64,000 nt of DNA from contig JAPPKS010000027.1 in the NCBI GenBank assembly GCA_028819845.1, positions 124,001-188,000 on the forward strand, written 5' to 3'. Numbering within the stretch: position 1 is the stretch's first letter; each line of letters opens with the position of its first letter. The stretch comes from Candidatus Poribacteria bacterium. Lineage in GTDB: Bacteria > Poribacteria > WGA-4E > PCPOR2b. Under the pieces are notes generated by a model. That model saw nothing but the letters and a program-made list of their open reading frames with translations, had not been told where the DNA came from and did no database searches. Both the position numbers and the translations under genes were made by a program. Shown piece by piece: positions 28,032 to 36,063 of this stretch.

Positions 28032-28493
28032 ATGACAGACTTAAAATCGCTGGAAGTTGGTATGGATGCGCCAGATATTGAAATGGAAGATGCGGACGGC
28101 GTTGTGCATCGCCTGCGCGGTTACGTTGGGAGTAAAAACGTCGTTCTGGCTTTTTATCCGAAAGACTTTACCAGCGGGTGAACGGCGGAGGTTTGCTCGC
28201 TCCGGGATGAGTCGAGCCAATTTTCAGCACGCGATGTACAAGTTTTCGGTGTCAGTGTGCAGGACGCTGAGACTCACCGAAGGTTTGCCGAACGCTACGG
28301 CTTGAACTTTCCGCTTCTTGTGGACACGGACCGCACCCTAAGTTTGCTATTCGGTGCCACTGACCAACCGGACGGCATGAGTAGCCGCACGACGGTTGCA
28401 ATTGATAAAGCTGGAACCATTGTAAAAATTGACAAGCAGGTAAACGCGGCTGTGCACGGCAAGGATTTAATCGACTTTTTCGACGCAATGTAA
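28032..28493 (+). CDS. bcp: selenocysteine-containing peroxiredoxin (BCP/PrxQ type), TGA 28179-28181 read as Sec
   Basis: 153 residues if the in-frame TGA is read through. The frame starts at ATG 28032 (AGGAG 6 nt upstream, near-consensus promoter) and reads to TAA at 28491-28493. The upstream part ends VVLAFYPKDFTSG, the TGA is residue 50, and the chain continues TAEVCSLRDESSQFSARDV. In BCP/PrxQ peroxiredoxins this site is FYPKDxTPGCTxE, so TGA stands exactly at the peroxidatic cysteine; C55 matches the resolving cysteine of the C-x4-C motif. The remainder is standard BCP (NFPLLVDTDRTLSLLFGA, SSRTTVAIDKAGTIVKI). Expected role: thiol-dependent reduction of hydroperoxides in the cytosol, with faster chemistry through selenium. 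A bacterial SECIS candidate follows the TGA at the right distance. The alternative is a nonsense mutation of a Cys codon; intact flanks and signals argue against it. Confidence 0.85.
28193..28220 (+). promoter_or_regulatory. bacterial SECIS element candidate
   Basis: Immediately 3' of the in-frame UGA the mRNA can form an 8-bp stem: 28195-28202 (GCUCGCUC) with 28209-28217 (GAG, bulged U, CGAGC). The apical loop is CGGGAU, and weaker U-A pairs extend the base. The loop begins 21 nt after the UGA and has a G at its second position. Both match the described bacterial SECIS pattern: loop 16-37 nt downstream and a G among the first two loop bases. It is inside the coding frame, as required for SelB recruitment. 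Confidence 0.75.
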
Positions 28494-28753
28494 ACTGAAG
28501 ACGCGGTCGAACACCCAACATTTGTGCGCCATCGGGCGGCAGTACCTATCAATACGAATTCGCACACTGTTATGTGTGCCAAACGTCAGTTAGCCTACCG
28601 GCCCCCGAAATTCCCGTTATTGATTTTCTGTTGAGAATGACTGAATACTGCGCAGGAAAAGCAAAAATTACCGGCGCTGACTTCTCCTTGACAACGGCCG
28701 CAATCTCTAGGATTCAAGGTGAGGTTGGACAATCTTACTCGCAGGACTGACGT

Positions 28754-29716
28754 TTAGTCATTTGTGGAATCTCTGTCCGGCTCAAAAAACGGATCTATCT
28801 CGGACTCCTCGCGATTAAGTTCAGCAAGTCGTTGCCGCAATCGCTTCCGGCGGTAGAGAAAAATCAGAACGAATACTGTCGTAATAACCCCCCAAAGGAT
28901 ATAAGGGTTGGCAAATATCGCCGCTCGGTGATAACGCCGCGGAAGCGAGGCGCGCCATTCTGAATCAAATGTGCTCAGATTCCAACCGAGCGTTTGTTCG
29001 TAAGCGCTGTTTAAATCATCGCCGTTTTCAAGTCGTGCGATAATCTCCCACAGCGTATTGATTCCTCTGAGTTCCACGAGCCACGCAACGGCGTTCAAGC
29101 TTTCCGCGTACGCGAGTTGAGCCTGAATTTCGGACCGAGGAAATGCCGAGGCGAGGTCCGATAGTGGGATAATCGAGTTTGAGAATATATTTTTGAGCAA
29201 GAGTTTGTGGTGATTAGGCGTCCATTCCTCCGATAGATACATCGCAATTCCTTCCACAAACCACAAAGGAATGGATTTCATTGCCTTTTGCGTGCGTTGT
29301 CCAAAAATAACGTGCACAATTTCATGGCGGACAATTTGCGACAATTGGAACTTTCGTTCAATGATTACACGAGGGTTCTGTATGACAATACGCCGGCTCA
29401 ACGGGAAGGCGCAACCGATTGCCCAGTCATGAATTGGTGCGTGGACGGCCGATTGGAACTGCGCTTCCGTATCGCAAATCCAAATCTCTATCTTACCTAT
29501 CGCCATCCCGTTAATCAAGCGATCTAGTTGCGAATAAAAAATTTCAGCGATGTCGGCAACTTCTTGCGCTGATTTGGCATGAGATTGGAAATGGATTCGG
29601 AAATGTGTCGTATCTAGCGTGTTCGATGATGTGCCGGTATTCCCCGGTGTTACGGGAACACTAAGCGGTATGAATATGAAAAAGCAGACAAAGCAGATGT
29701 AGAAAAGTTGTCTCAT
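28754..29716 (-). CDS. membrane-anchored gluzincin peptidase (peptidase MA-like)
   Basis: 320 residues. An N-terminal signal/hydrophobic segment (YICFVCFFIFIPLSVPV) is followed by the MA-type domain. The zinc motif HEIVH is at 131-135, and the third ligand is probably E155 in PLWFVEGIAMYLSEEW, the gluzincin arrangement. A C-terminal membrane helix at about 270-290 (PYILWGVITTVFVLIFLY) is followed by a short basic cytoplasmic tail. It is likely an extracytoplasmic metallopeptidase tethered at both ends; its substrate is unknown. It precedes nothing obvious: leuB lies upstream on the same strand with a 71-bp gap, so the two may be co-transcribed. Confidence 0.8.
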   Translation of the reverse strand: MRQLFYICFVCFFIFIPLSVPVTPGNTGTSSNTLDTTHFRIHFQSHAKSAQEVADIAEIFYSQLDRLINGMAIGKIEIWICDTEAQFQSAVHAPIHDWAIGCAFPLSRRIVIQNPRVIIERKFQLSQIVRHEIVHVIFGQRTQKAMKSIPLWFVEGIAMYLSEEWTPNHHKLLLKNIFSNSIIPLSDLASAFPRSEIQAQLAYAESLNAVAWLVELRGINTLWEIIARLENGDDLNSAYEQTLGWNLSTFDSEWRASLPRRYHRAAIFANPYILWGVITTVFVLIFLYRRKRLRQRLAELNREESEIDPFFEPDRDSTND

Positions 29717-29787
29717 GAGGGAATCTCTTGCCGAATTTAAGAGTAATTGGAAAAAATCCTATCTTCCCCCGTAACCTGCGCCATGTT

Positions 29788-30846
29788 TCATGTCGACACG
29801 GAGTCGGCAATCATGTCCCCGACTTGGGTGGTTGTATATCCCATTTTTCCCGCGGCCAGATCTCGTAGCTTTTTGCTCCCAAGAAGGTCGCTCGCTGCTC
29901 CATCTACTAATCCAGCCGCCTCGGTTTCCCCTAGGTATTCAAGCATCATACCGGCCGCAAATATCGCGGCGATGGGGTTGATTTGGTTCTTGTTGGTGTA
30001 ACGCGGAGCGGACCCGTGGATGGGCTCAAACATCGCCATGCTCCCGGGGTGGAGATTCCCGGATGCGGCGACGCCCATTCCGCCTTGAATCATCGCGCCA
30101 AGGTCCGTAATAATGTCTCCGAACATGTTGCATGTCACAATAACATCGAACCACTCGGGGTTTTTCACCATCCACATCGTTGTCGCATCAACGAACGCGA
30201 ATTCTGTCTCAATGTCGGGATATTCAACCGCTACTTCCTCAAACACGCGGCGCCAGAGATCGTGTGCATAGGTAAGTACGTTTGCTTTATCGCATGAAGT
30301 CAACTTCTTCGCTTTGTCCCTCTTCCTTGCCAACTCAAATGCGTAGCGGATACAGCGTTCTGTTCCCTTGCGTGTGGCGATGAGTTCTTGAATCGCCACT
30401 TCATCTGGCGTTCCCTGTTTCAAGAAGCCGCCTCCTCCAACGTATAATCCCTCGGTATTCTCACGAACGATGACGAAATCGATATCTTCCGGCCCTTTGT
30501 CCTTTATGGGTGTCCACACGCCTGGGTACAGCTTTACCGGGCGCAGGTTGATGTACAGGTCCAATTCAAAACGGGTTCTTAATAAGATTCCTTTCTCCAA
30601 TATCCCCGGCTGAACATCTGGGTGTCCAATTGCTCCTAAAAAAATTGCGTCCATCTGTCGAAATTCATTTAGCGCAGAGTCCGGTAAGATTTCGCCCGTC
30701 TCAAGATAGCGGTCGCCGCCAAAATCGTATTCGACTGTTTCGTACTGGAAGTTTGTTTTTTCGGCTGCTGCCCCGACGACCTTCATGGCTTCTCTCGTAA
30801 TTTCGGGACCAATTCCGTCGCCGGGAATTAAGCCAATTTTATACAT
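29788..30846 (-). CDS. leuB: 3-isopropylmalate dehydrogenase
   Basis: 352 residues of the isocitrate/isopropylmalate dehydrogenase family, catalysing NAD-dependent oxidative decarboxylation of 3-isopropylmalate in leucine synthesis. Motifs are [13 protein letters not shown] at the N-terminus, the substrate arginines in [31 protein letters not shown], the Mg-binding [13 protein letters not shown] and the NAD-contact [20 protein letters not shown]. The run RTRFELDxYINLRPxxLYPG resembles actinobacterial LeuB more than the E. coli form. A tartrate/malate dehydrogenase specificity remains possible. No other leu genes are in the window. Confidence 0.85.
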   Translation of the reverse strand: MYKIGLIPGDGIGPEITREAMKVVGAAAEKTNFQYETVEYDFGGDRYLETGEILPDSALNEFRQMDAIFLGAIGHPDVQPGILEKGILLRTRFELDLYINLRPVKLYPGVWTPIKDKGPEDIDFVIVRENTEGLYVGGGGFLKQGTPDEVAIQELIATRKGTERCIRYAFELARKRDKAKKLTSCDKANVLTYAHDLWRRVFEEVAVEYPDIETEFAFVDATTMWMVKNPEWFDVIVTCNMFGDIITDLGAMIQGGMGVAASGNLHPGSMAMFEPIHGSAPRYTNKNQINPIAAIFAAGMMLEYLGETEAAGLVDGAASDLLGSKKLRDLAAGKMGYTTTQVGDMIADSVST

Positions 30847-31658
30847 TGAGTTCCTCCGATGATAAAGTTGAGCGGTTTCTATACGGTGGTGCTGCTTCAG
30901 TGTCGTTTAGAACCTGTTTGAAAATTCCATTTATACAGTTCGACGCCACGCCATGTAGGCGGGGCATCTTGCCTCACGTTCGCCGCCACACGCTGTAGGC
31001 GGGTCATTTTGCCCCGCGTTCGCCACCACACCTTGTAGTCGTGGCATCTTGCCCCGCGTTAGCCGCCACACCTTGTAGGCGGGGCATCTTGCCCCGCGTT
31101 AGCCGCCACACGCTGTAGGCGGGGCATCTTGCCCCGCGTTAGCCACCCCACCCTGTAGTCGTGGCATCTTGCCCCGCGTTAGCCACCCCACCCTGTAGGC
31201 GGGGCATCTTGCCCCGCCCCATGCTGGAGTAAGGTATTTGGCGGGATTAAGCGACTGAATATAATCAATTGAGCGAATAGCGAAGGCGATAGTAAAATGC
31301 CGTGCGATAGAAGTTCCAACGGTTATTAGCACCTGAAACGCCCTAAATTAGCTTTGACACGTATTGTTCAAACAGGTTGGTAGAAATTAACGGTTGTGCT
31401 TTTAAAGTCACATTCATTTTTGCAAATTATATTTTAGCATGACACTGAATGACAGGCAATTTTTTTCTCGGTGTCAATCTGCAATGCCCGATGTCGCTGT
31501 CCATTTTCTGTTCGGTTCCACTCCATATCCGCAATACGTAATTGACGCGGCTAACTGCTTGATTGAGGAATTACTCCCTTTATCGCTTGCTCACTTCTCA
31601 GATACATGATAAAATTACCAATCGCATTGACTTCAGACGGCGTTAGGAGGCTTATGTT
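30847..31658. other. intergenic region carrying a tandem hairpin array
   Basis: About 810 bp between divergent leuB and bioB. The centre is the 280-bp tandem repeat at 30941-31220. The flanks contain no credible frame; bioB is served by an AGGAGG at 31645-31650. Confidence 0.5.
30941..31220. repeat. seven tandem copies of a 40-bp GTAG hairpin unit
   Basis: The TGTAG motif recurs at 30954, 30994, 31034, 31074, 31114, 31154 and 31194, an exact 40-bp period over 280 bp. The canonical unit contains GTAG followed by the perfect stem GCGGGGCA/TGCCCCGC around a TCT loop. Units 3 and 6 share the variant GTAGTCGTGGCA, which breaks the stem, suggesting that multi-unit blocks were duplicated. There are no unique spacers, so it is not a CRISPR. 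Confidence 0.9.
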
Positions 31659-32726
31659 ATGGGCATTGACTATGAAGCATGGACGCAAACTGCACTTCGC
31701 GGCGCTGAATTTCCACGGATGGACACGGAAATGATGTTGGCGGATCCGCGTGTCGATGTTTTACGCATGGCCGCCGCCGCGGGCGATGTGCGTATGGCGG
31801 CATTCGGGAAAAAGGTCAAAATTCACAAAATCAACAATATCCAAAATGGTCTGTGTCCCGAAGATTGCGGGTATTGCGGCCAATCTAAGGTGTCTAAAGC
31901 CCCAATAAAGCAGTACGCAATGAAAAACGAAGATGACATCCTTCAAGAGGCGCATGATGCTAAAGAGAACGGCGTCTACCGCTACTGCATGGTGTCCAGT
32001 GGACGAGGGCCAACCCAAAAAAGAACCAAACAACTTGCTCATATTATCAAGCGCATCAGTCATGAAGTTGGAATTAAGACCTGTCTTTCTGCCGGAATTG
32101 TTGATTTAGAGAAAGCGAAGATACTCAAAGCGGCTGGGTTGGACCGTCTCAATCACAACCTGAATACGAGCGAAACACACACGCCGAACATTGTCAGTTC
32201 ACACACCTACCAAGATCGGGTCGATACGCTTAACGCGGCAAAAGAGGCGGGTTTGCAAACCTGCAGCGGTATGATAGTTGGAATGGGTGAATCCGATGAA
32301 GACATTCTGGACGTTGCTCATGCCCTTCGCCGTATGAAGGTCCCATCCATCCCAATCAATTTCCTAGTCCCCATCGGCGGAAATCCAATCTACGATTTCA
32401 ACCAATTGACACCGGAACGCTGCTTGAGGATTCTCTGTATGTTCCGATTCGTCAATCCAACTGCCGAGATTCGCATCGGCGGCGGTCGTGAGGGGCATCT
32501 ACGTGGACTCCAGTCGATCGCGCTGTATCCAGCCAACTCACTTTTTGTCGATGGTTATCTCGTAACGCGGGGGGATCAGAAAAACAAAGTTTACCAGATG
32601 GTAAAGGACGCGGGGTTTGAACTTGAAGGTGCCGGTGATGACGATTGGACATCAAACGAATCTGAAAAGTTCACCCTGGATGATGACCCAAATATCATGA
32701 ACCCCAAGACTGCATGGGTGGGATGA
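31659..32726 (+). CDS. bioB: biotin synthase
   Basis: 355 residues. This radical SAM enzyme inserts sulfur into dethiobiotin to make biotin. The SAM-cluster cysteines are C66, C70 and C73 in GLCPEDCGYCGQS. The conserved segments YCMVSSGRGP, CLSAGIVD, LDRLNHNLNTS (the YNHNLDT region), CSGMIVGMGESDED and the cluster-2 arginine region EIRIGGGREGHLR are all present. The ATG has AGGAGG 8 nt upstream. The N-terminus is about 20 residues longer than the core family, and the C-terminus carries an acidic tail. No bioA, bioD or bioF is adjacent, so biotin genes are dispersed here. Confidence 0.95.
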   Translation: MGIDYEAWTQTALRGAEFPRMDTEMMLADPRVDVLRMAAAAGDVRMAAFGKKVKIHKINNIQNGLCPEDCGYCGQSKVSKAPIKQYAMKNEDDILQEAHDAKENGVYRYCMVSSGRGPTQKRTKQLAHIIKRISHEVGIKTCLSAGIVDLEKAKILKAAGLDRLNHNLNTSETHTPNIVSSHTYQDRVDTLNAAKEAGLQTCSGMIVGMGESDEDILDVAHALRRMKVPSIPINFLVPIGGNPIYDFNQLTPERCLRILCMFRFVNPTAEIRIGGGREGHLRGLQSIALYPANSLFVDGYLVTRGDQKNKVYQMVKDAGFELEGAGDDDWTSNESEKFTLDDDPNIMNPKTAWVG

Positions 32727-32852
32727 TATGATGCATTCACATATGCTTGCATCAGTACGGTAATTGGCGTGCCTTCACAACATACAACTCCGCTTCGTGG
32801 TTAGCGTGTTAACTCACGCTGGCTCAAGGTCCGCGGCATCACTGCTAATACC

Positions 32853-34439
32853 CTAGGAAGCGGTTGCGCGTGCTTGAATTGCATCTCTGACTTTAGAAGG
32901 TGTTTGAACCGCAATATCCTCCGATTTGAGATAAGCGTTGGGGTCATGATGCAGTCCTCCGTCCGGAAGCCATTCCCACAGTGATCCAAGGTCTCTGCGC
33001 ACGCGATCGACATAGAATTGTGGAAGTTCGGTAGTCTCGCCTTCGAAATAGGATCGAAACTGCTTATCCGTGTCTAGCCGTTGGCGCACCTCGGTAAAAT
33101 ACTTAATTCGGCCAAATCCTTCCGAAGACACAGCCCTGACAACGTTCAGCCATCGCGGGATAGTATCCTTAATCACACGATATCGGTTGATTATTGCATG
33201 GCGTGAAAACGAATGCTTGCTCACATCGACCACCTGATCATAAAATTCCGGCCAAACATAGTGCTTCGGCTTGACGTTCATCGCGTGGTTGTTGTTCAAG
33301 AAGTGAAATGGGAACGGGAGTACACGATCGGAGCGCTGGTATTCGAGATTGAGCGGAGCAGCTTGTCCAAACGACGAAATCAGCGAATAGGCGGGAAATG
33401 CACCCGGCGTCATATCTAAAAATCGCTTTGTGAGTTCAAAGGGTTCCGCGCCTTCGTCAACGTCAAGGCCAAACACGAAGTTCGTTTGCACGTAAGGGAT
33501 ATACCGTAACATGGTATTCACATGATCCGAGACTTGCCGGACTTTGTCAATGCCTTTCGTTTTGCCGGTCTTCGACTTATTTCCCATATCGTACCACGAC
33601 TCAATTCCGGGCAAGATAGCTTTGAATCCATTGTATTTGAGCCGCTTCAAATGCGGCTCTGACAAGAGAGCGAGACTGCTCTCCGCGATGAAATCAATGC
33701 TGTCGGGCGGCACCGCTTCCTCTATGGCATCCATATAATCGTTGAACCGCACGCCAAAGTTCGGATCGTGCCAACCGACGCGCGGCCGCCTAAACTTCCG
33801 CATCAGGAACCGCAAATCATCCTTGATGACATCAAAACTCAATTGCTGATACGGTACGACCGAATCAATGCAGAAACTACAGGTGTAGGGACAACCGAGG
33901 CTGCCGATCATTGGTACAATCTTGATGAGCGGCGCTTTGTGGAGCGTCTGTTCGATAAATTTCCATCGTTCGCGGACTCCCGGCAGCGTTCTTGGCTGCT
34001 GCTTGGCTGCGATGTGCACGCCGACGGGTCGGTGCTGCGAACAGTCGCGCAGGACATCATGAATCAATGCTTTATCTGTGAAACCGAGGACGTAGTCGAA
34101 ATACTTTTGCGCATCCTGCGGGTAACAACGAGCGTGGGGCCCGCCGAGTACAGTAACAGCGCCTTTTGACCGAAACAGGTTGCTTAACGCATACGCCAAT
34201 TGTCCAGCCTGTGAGAACGCGCCGATAAAGACTAAATCAACGTCCTGCGGCAACTCCTCCGTTAAGTTCTCAAAACCGGTATAGCACACAAGTGTGACAT
34301 CGTGCCCTTCCTCTTCGCACCATGCGCCAATGACTTGCGGCATAATGCTGGCAAAATTGGCGTGCATTACGCGCCCCCACAATGCTTTCGTCGGACCTTT
34401 AGTCACAAGGTCGATAATCCCGATTCGGAGTTTTCGCAT
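32853..34439 (-). CDS. B12-binding-domain radical SAM protein
   Basis: 528 residues from the ATG at 34439, which has a G5 run 4 nt upstream; 20 further residues are possible from 34499. The N-terminal 135 residues look like a cobalamin-binding Rossmann domain (GHDVTLVCYTG, DVDLVFIGAFSQAGQLAYALSNLFR, VTVLGGPHARCYP). The radical SAM cysteines are C183, C187 and C190 in GCPYTCSFC. A TIM-barrel-like region follows (WHDPNFGVRFNDYMDAIE, GFKAILPGIESW, YVQTNFVFGLDVDEG). Family members methylate or rearrange unactivated carbons or act in cofactor and lipid synthesis; the substrate here is unknown. It is convergent with bioB with 126 bp between stops. Confidence 0.85.
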   Translation of the reverse strand: MRKLRIGIIDLVTKGPTKALWGRVMHANFASIMPQVIGAWCEEEGHDVTLVCYTGFENLTEELPQDVDLVFIGAFSQAGQLAYALSNLFRSKGAVTVLGGPHARCYPQDAQKYFDYVLGFTDKALIHDVLRDCSQHRPVGVHIAAKQQPRTLPGVRERWKFIEQTLHKAPLIKIVPMIGSLGCPYTCSFCIDSVVPYQQLSFDVIKDDLRFLMRKFRRPRVGWHDPNFGVRFNDYMDAIEEAVPPDSIDFIAESSLALLSEPHLKRLKYNGFKAILPGIESWYDMGNKSKTGKTKGIDKVRQVSDHVNTMLRYIPYVQTNFVFGLDVDEGAEPFELTKRFLDMTPGAFPAYSLISSFGQAAPLNLEYQRSDRVLPFPFHFLNNNHAMNVKPKHYVWPEFYDQVVDVSKHSFSRHAIINRYRVIKDTIPRWLNVVRAVSSEGFGRIKYFTEVRQRLDTDKQFRSYFEGETTELPQFYVDRVRRDLGSLWEWLPDGGLHHDPNAYLKSEDIAVQTPSKVRDAIQARATAS

Positions 34440-34598
34440 AGCGCCCCCTTTAGCTGTTTTCGTATGCTCGCTTCTAGTGAAATCACGGTCGGTAATCAAT
34501 GAATTCAGGTGGTCTCCATTGACTATATCCGCTACCGGTTTTCAATCTTATCAGTTTTCCAATTCTAGGTCAAGATGTATCTAGGTATTTGAATTCAA

Positions 34599-35840
34599 CT
34601 ACTCGCGTGATTCCAGGTCTTTAATGTAGTTCTCACTGATGTTATTCGATGGGTGACGTGCAACGCGGTGGGGTTCTAAGAAGTTCTTTAACAGTTTTTT
34701 ATATTCCGCCACAGCTTGATTCACATCGTCCGTCTCTTCATAAATCCAACCAATCCAATATTGTGCAGATCGTCTCGCATCGTAATCAAACGTGGAGTTG
34801 TCAGCAACCTTCCGGTAAGCCTGAATTGCCCCATCCGCATCATTCTTCTTGAAATAAATCTGAGCAACATAAAATTGGTTGTTCTGGGTAGCCTCGTTGT
34901 GCGGATATTTCTCGATCGCGGTCTCAAGCTGGATAATGGCTTCGTCATACTTTTCCAACTTGTCAAAAGCCCAACCAATGTAAAAATGGGCGTCTTCCGC
35001 AGAATCTGATTCGGGGTAGGAGTCAATGACATCCTGATATGTCTTGATTGCGTCCTCAAACCTCTTTTCCGCAAACTGTGTCTGAGCGATGCCAAACTTC
35101 GCAAGCGGCGCTAATTCCGTATGCGCGGACAGCACGACTCTTTCGAAATATTTTCGGGCTTTGTCGTAATCTTGCTTTTCAGTGTATATGTGCCCAATCC
35201 GATATTCAATCCTGATGTAGAGATCGTAATTATCTCTAAAGTCCTCTATTATTCTTTGGAGCCCTTCGAGTGCAAGCTCTAAGTTGCCTTTTCCGTAATG
35301 GCACAATTCTAAATTCAGACGGGATTCATCGACAAGCGTGCTGCCGGGATAATCTCGAATCAGTTGAGAGAATAGCGCGTAAGCGCGTTCATAATGCAGG
35401 TCTGCAGAACCTGACTTACCTCCCGTTCGAATGCTCTCCGCAGTTCGATACGAGCCCATGGCGATTAGGTATAACGAGTCATCTGCCCATTCGCTGTGCG
35501 AATAGTCGTTAATGAGACGCCGGTAGAGAACAAATGCCTCTTCATCAGTTCGTGCAATCTCCGCTGCCATGTGGTACATCGCATCATCCGCCCAACGGCT
35601 ATCAGGGTAATCATCAAAAACGGTCCGATATGCGGCTCTGACCTGCCGGATACGGTCCACATCAGGGTCGTCCAGTGTAACGGGCGGCGTATTCAATTTC
35701 TCAGCTGCTGTCCATGCCGCGTCGGCTCGTTTATAGTAATTTTGATAACTTTCGTCCGGTTTGAACCACAGATACCCGACGAAAACTCCAATCACAAAAG
35801 TGATGATGACGACGATTTCGAGAATAACGAATTTTTTCAT
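34599..35840 (-). CDS. membrane-anchored tetratricopeptide repeat protein
   Basis: 413 residues from the ATG at 35840 (AGGAG 8 nt upstream); an in-frame GTG at 35849 is less likely. A single N-terminal membrane anchor (KFVILEIVVIITFVIGVFVGYLWF) is followed by about nine TPR/Sel1-like helical pairs of the BamD/YbgF type (FDDYPDSRWADDAMYHMA, IRDYPGSTLVDESRLNLEL, IEKYPHNEATQNNQFYVAQIYF). Such proteins are periplasmic scaffolds in outer-membrane or Tol-Pal assembly. No tol/pal gene is nearby, so the partner is unknown. Confidence 0.85.
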   Translation of the reverse strand: MKKFVILEIVVIITFVIGVFVGYLWFKPDESYQNYYKRADAAWTAAEKLNTPPVTLDDPDVDRIRQVRAAYRTVFDDYPDSRWADDAMYHMAAEIARTDEEAFVLYRRLINDYSHSEWADDSLYLIAMGSYRTAESIRTGGKSGSADLHYERAYALFSQLIRDYPGSTLVDESRLNLELCHYGKGNLELALEGLQRIIEDFRDNYDLYIRIEYRIGHIYTEKQDYDKARKYFERVVLSAHTELAPLAKFGIAQTQFAEKRFEDAIKTYQDVIDSYPESDSAEDAHFYIGWAFDKLEKYDEAIIQLETAIEKYPHNEATQNNQFYVAQIYFKKNDADGAIQAYRKVADNSTFDYDARRSAQYWIGWIYEETDDVNQAVAEYKKLLKNFLEPHRVARHPSNNISENYIKDLESRE

Positions 35841-36063
35841 GGTATTCACTCCTACACTGAAGCGAGATTGTAATTGTCTATAAAATTATGTGCATGAAAA
35901 TCAACGAATTTTATCACGTTTTTTCTAACGGTGTCAAGCAATCATCGAAGTTGCATAAATAGCGGTGTTCTGCAAAGATTAGACTGTTGCTGCCTTCGGT
36001 TCGTTTATGGCGCCTTAACTTTTGCTAGACATCATGCGGTTCGGACACGGGCATTTGGCGTTA

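Noticed and set aside
28257-28493. Separate 78-codon plus-strand gene
   Set aside because: It is the 3' part of the peroxiredoxin frame downstream of the in-frame TGA and has no ribosome site of its own.
28499-28750. Open frame of about 84 codons after the peroxiredoxin with protein-like composition (YQYEFAHCYVCQ)
   Set aside because: No start codon with ribosome site in its first half, no recognisable family, and length possible by chance.
30941-31220. CRISPR array
   Set aside because: The whole 40-bp unit repeats without unique spacers and each unit is a GC-rich hairpin; no cas genes nearby.
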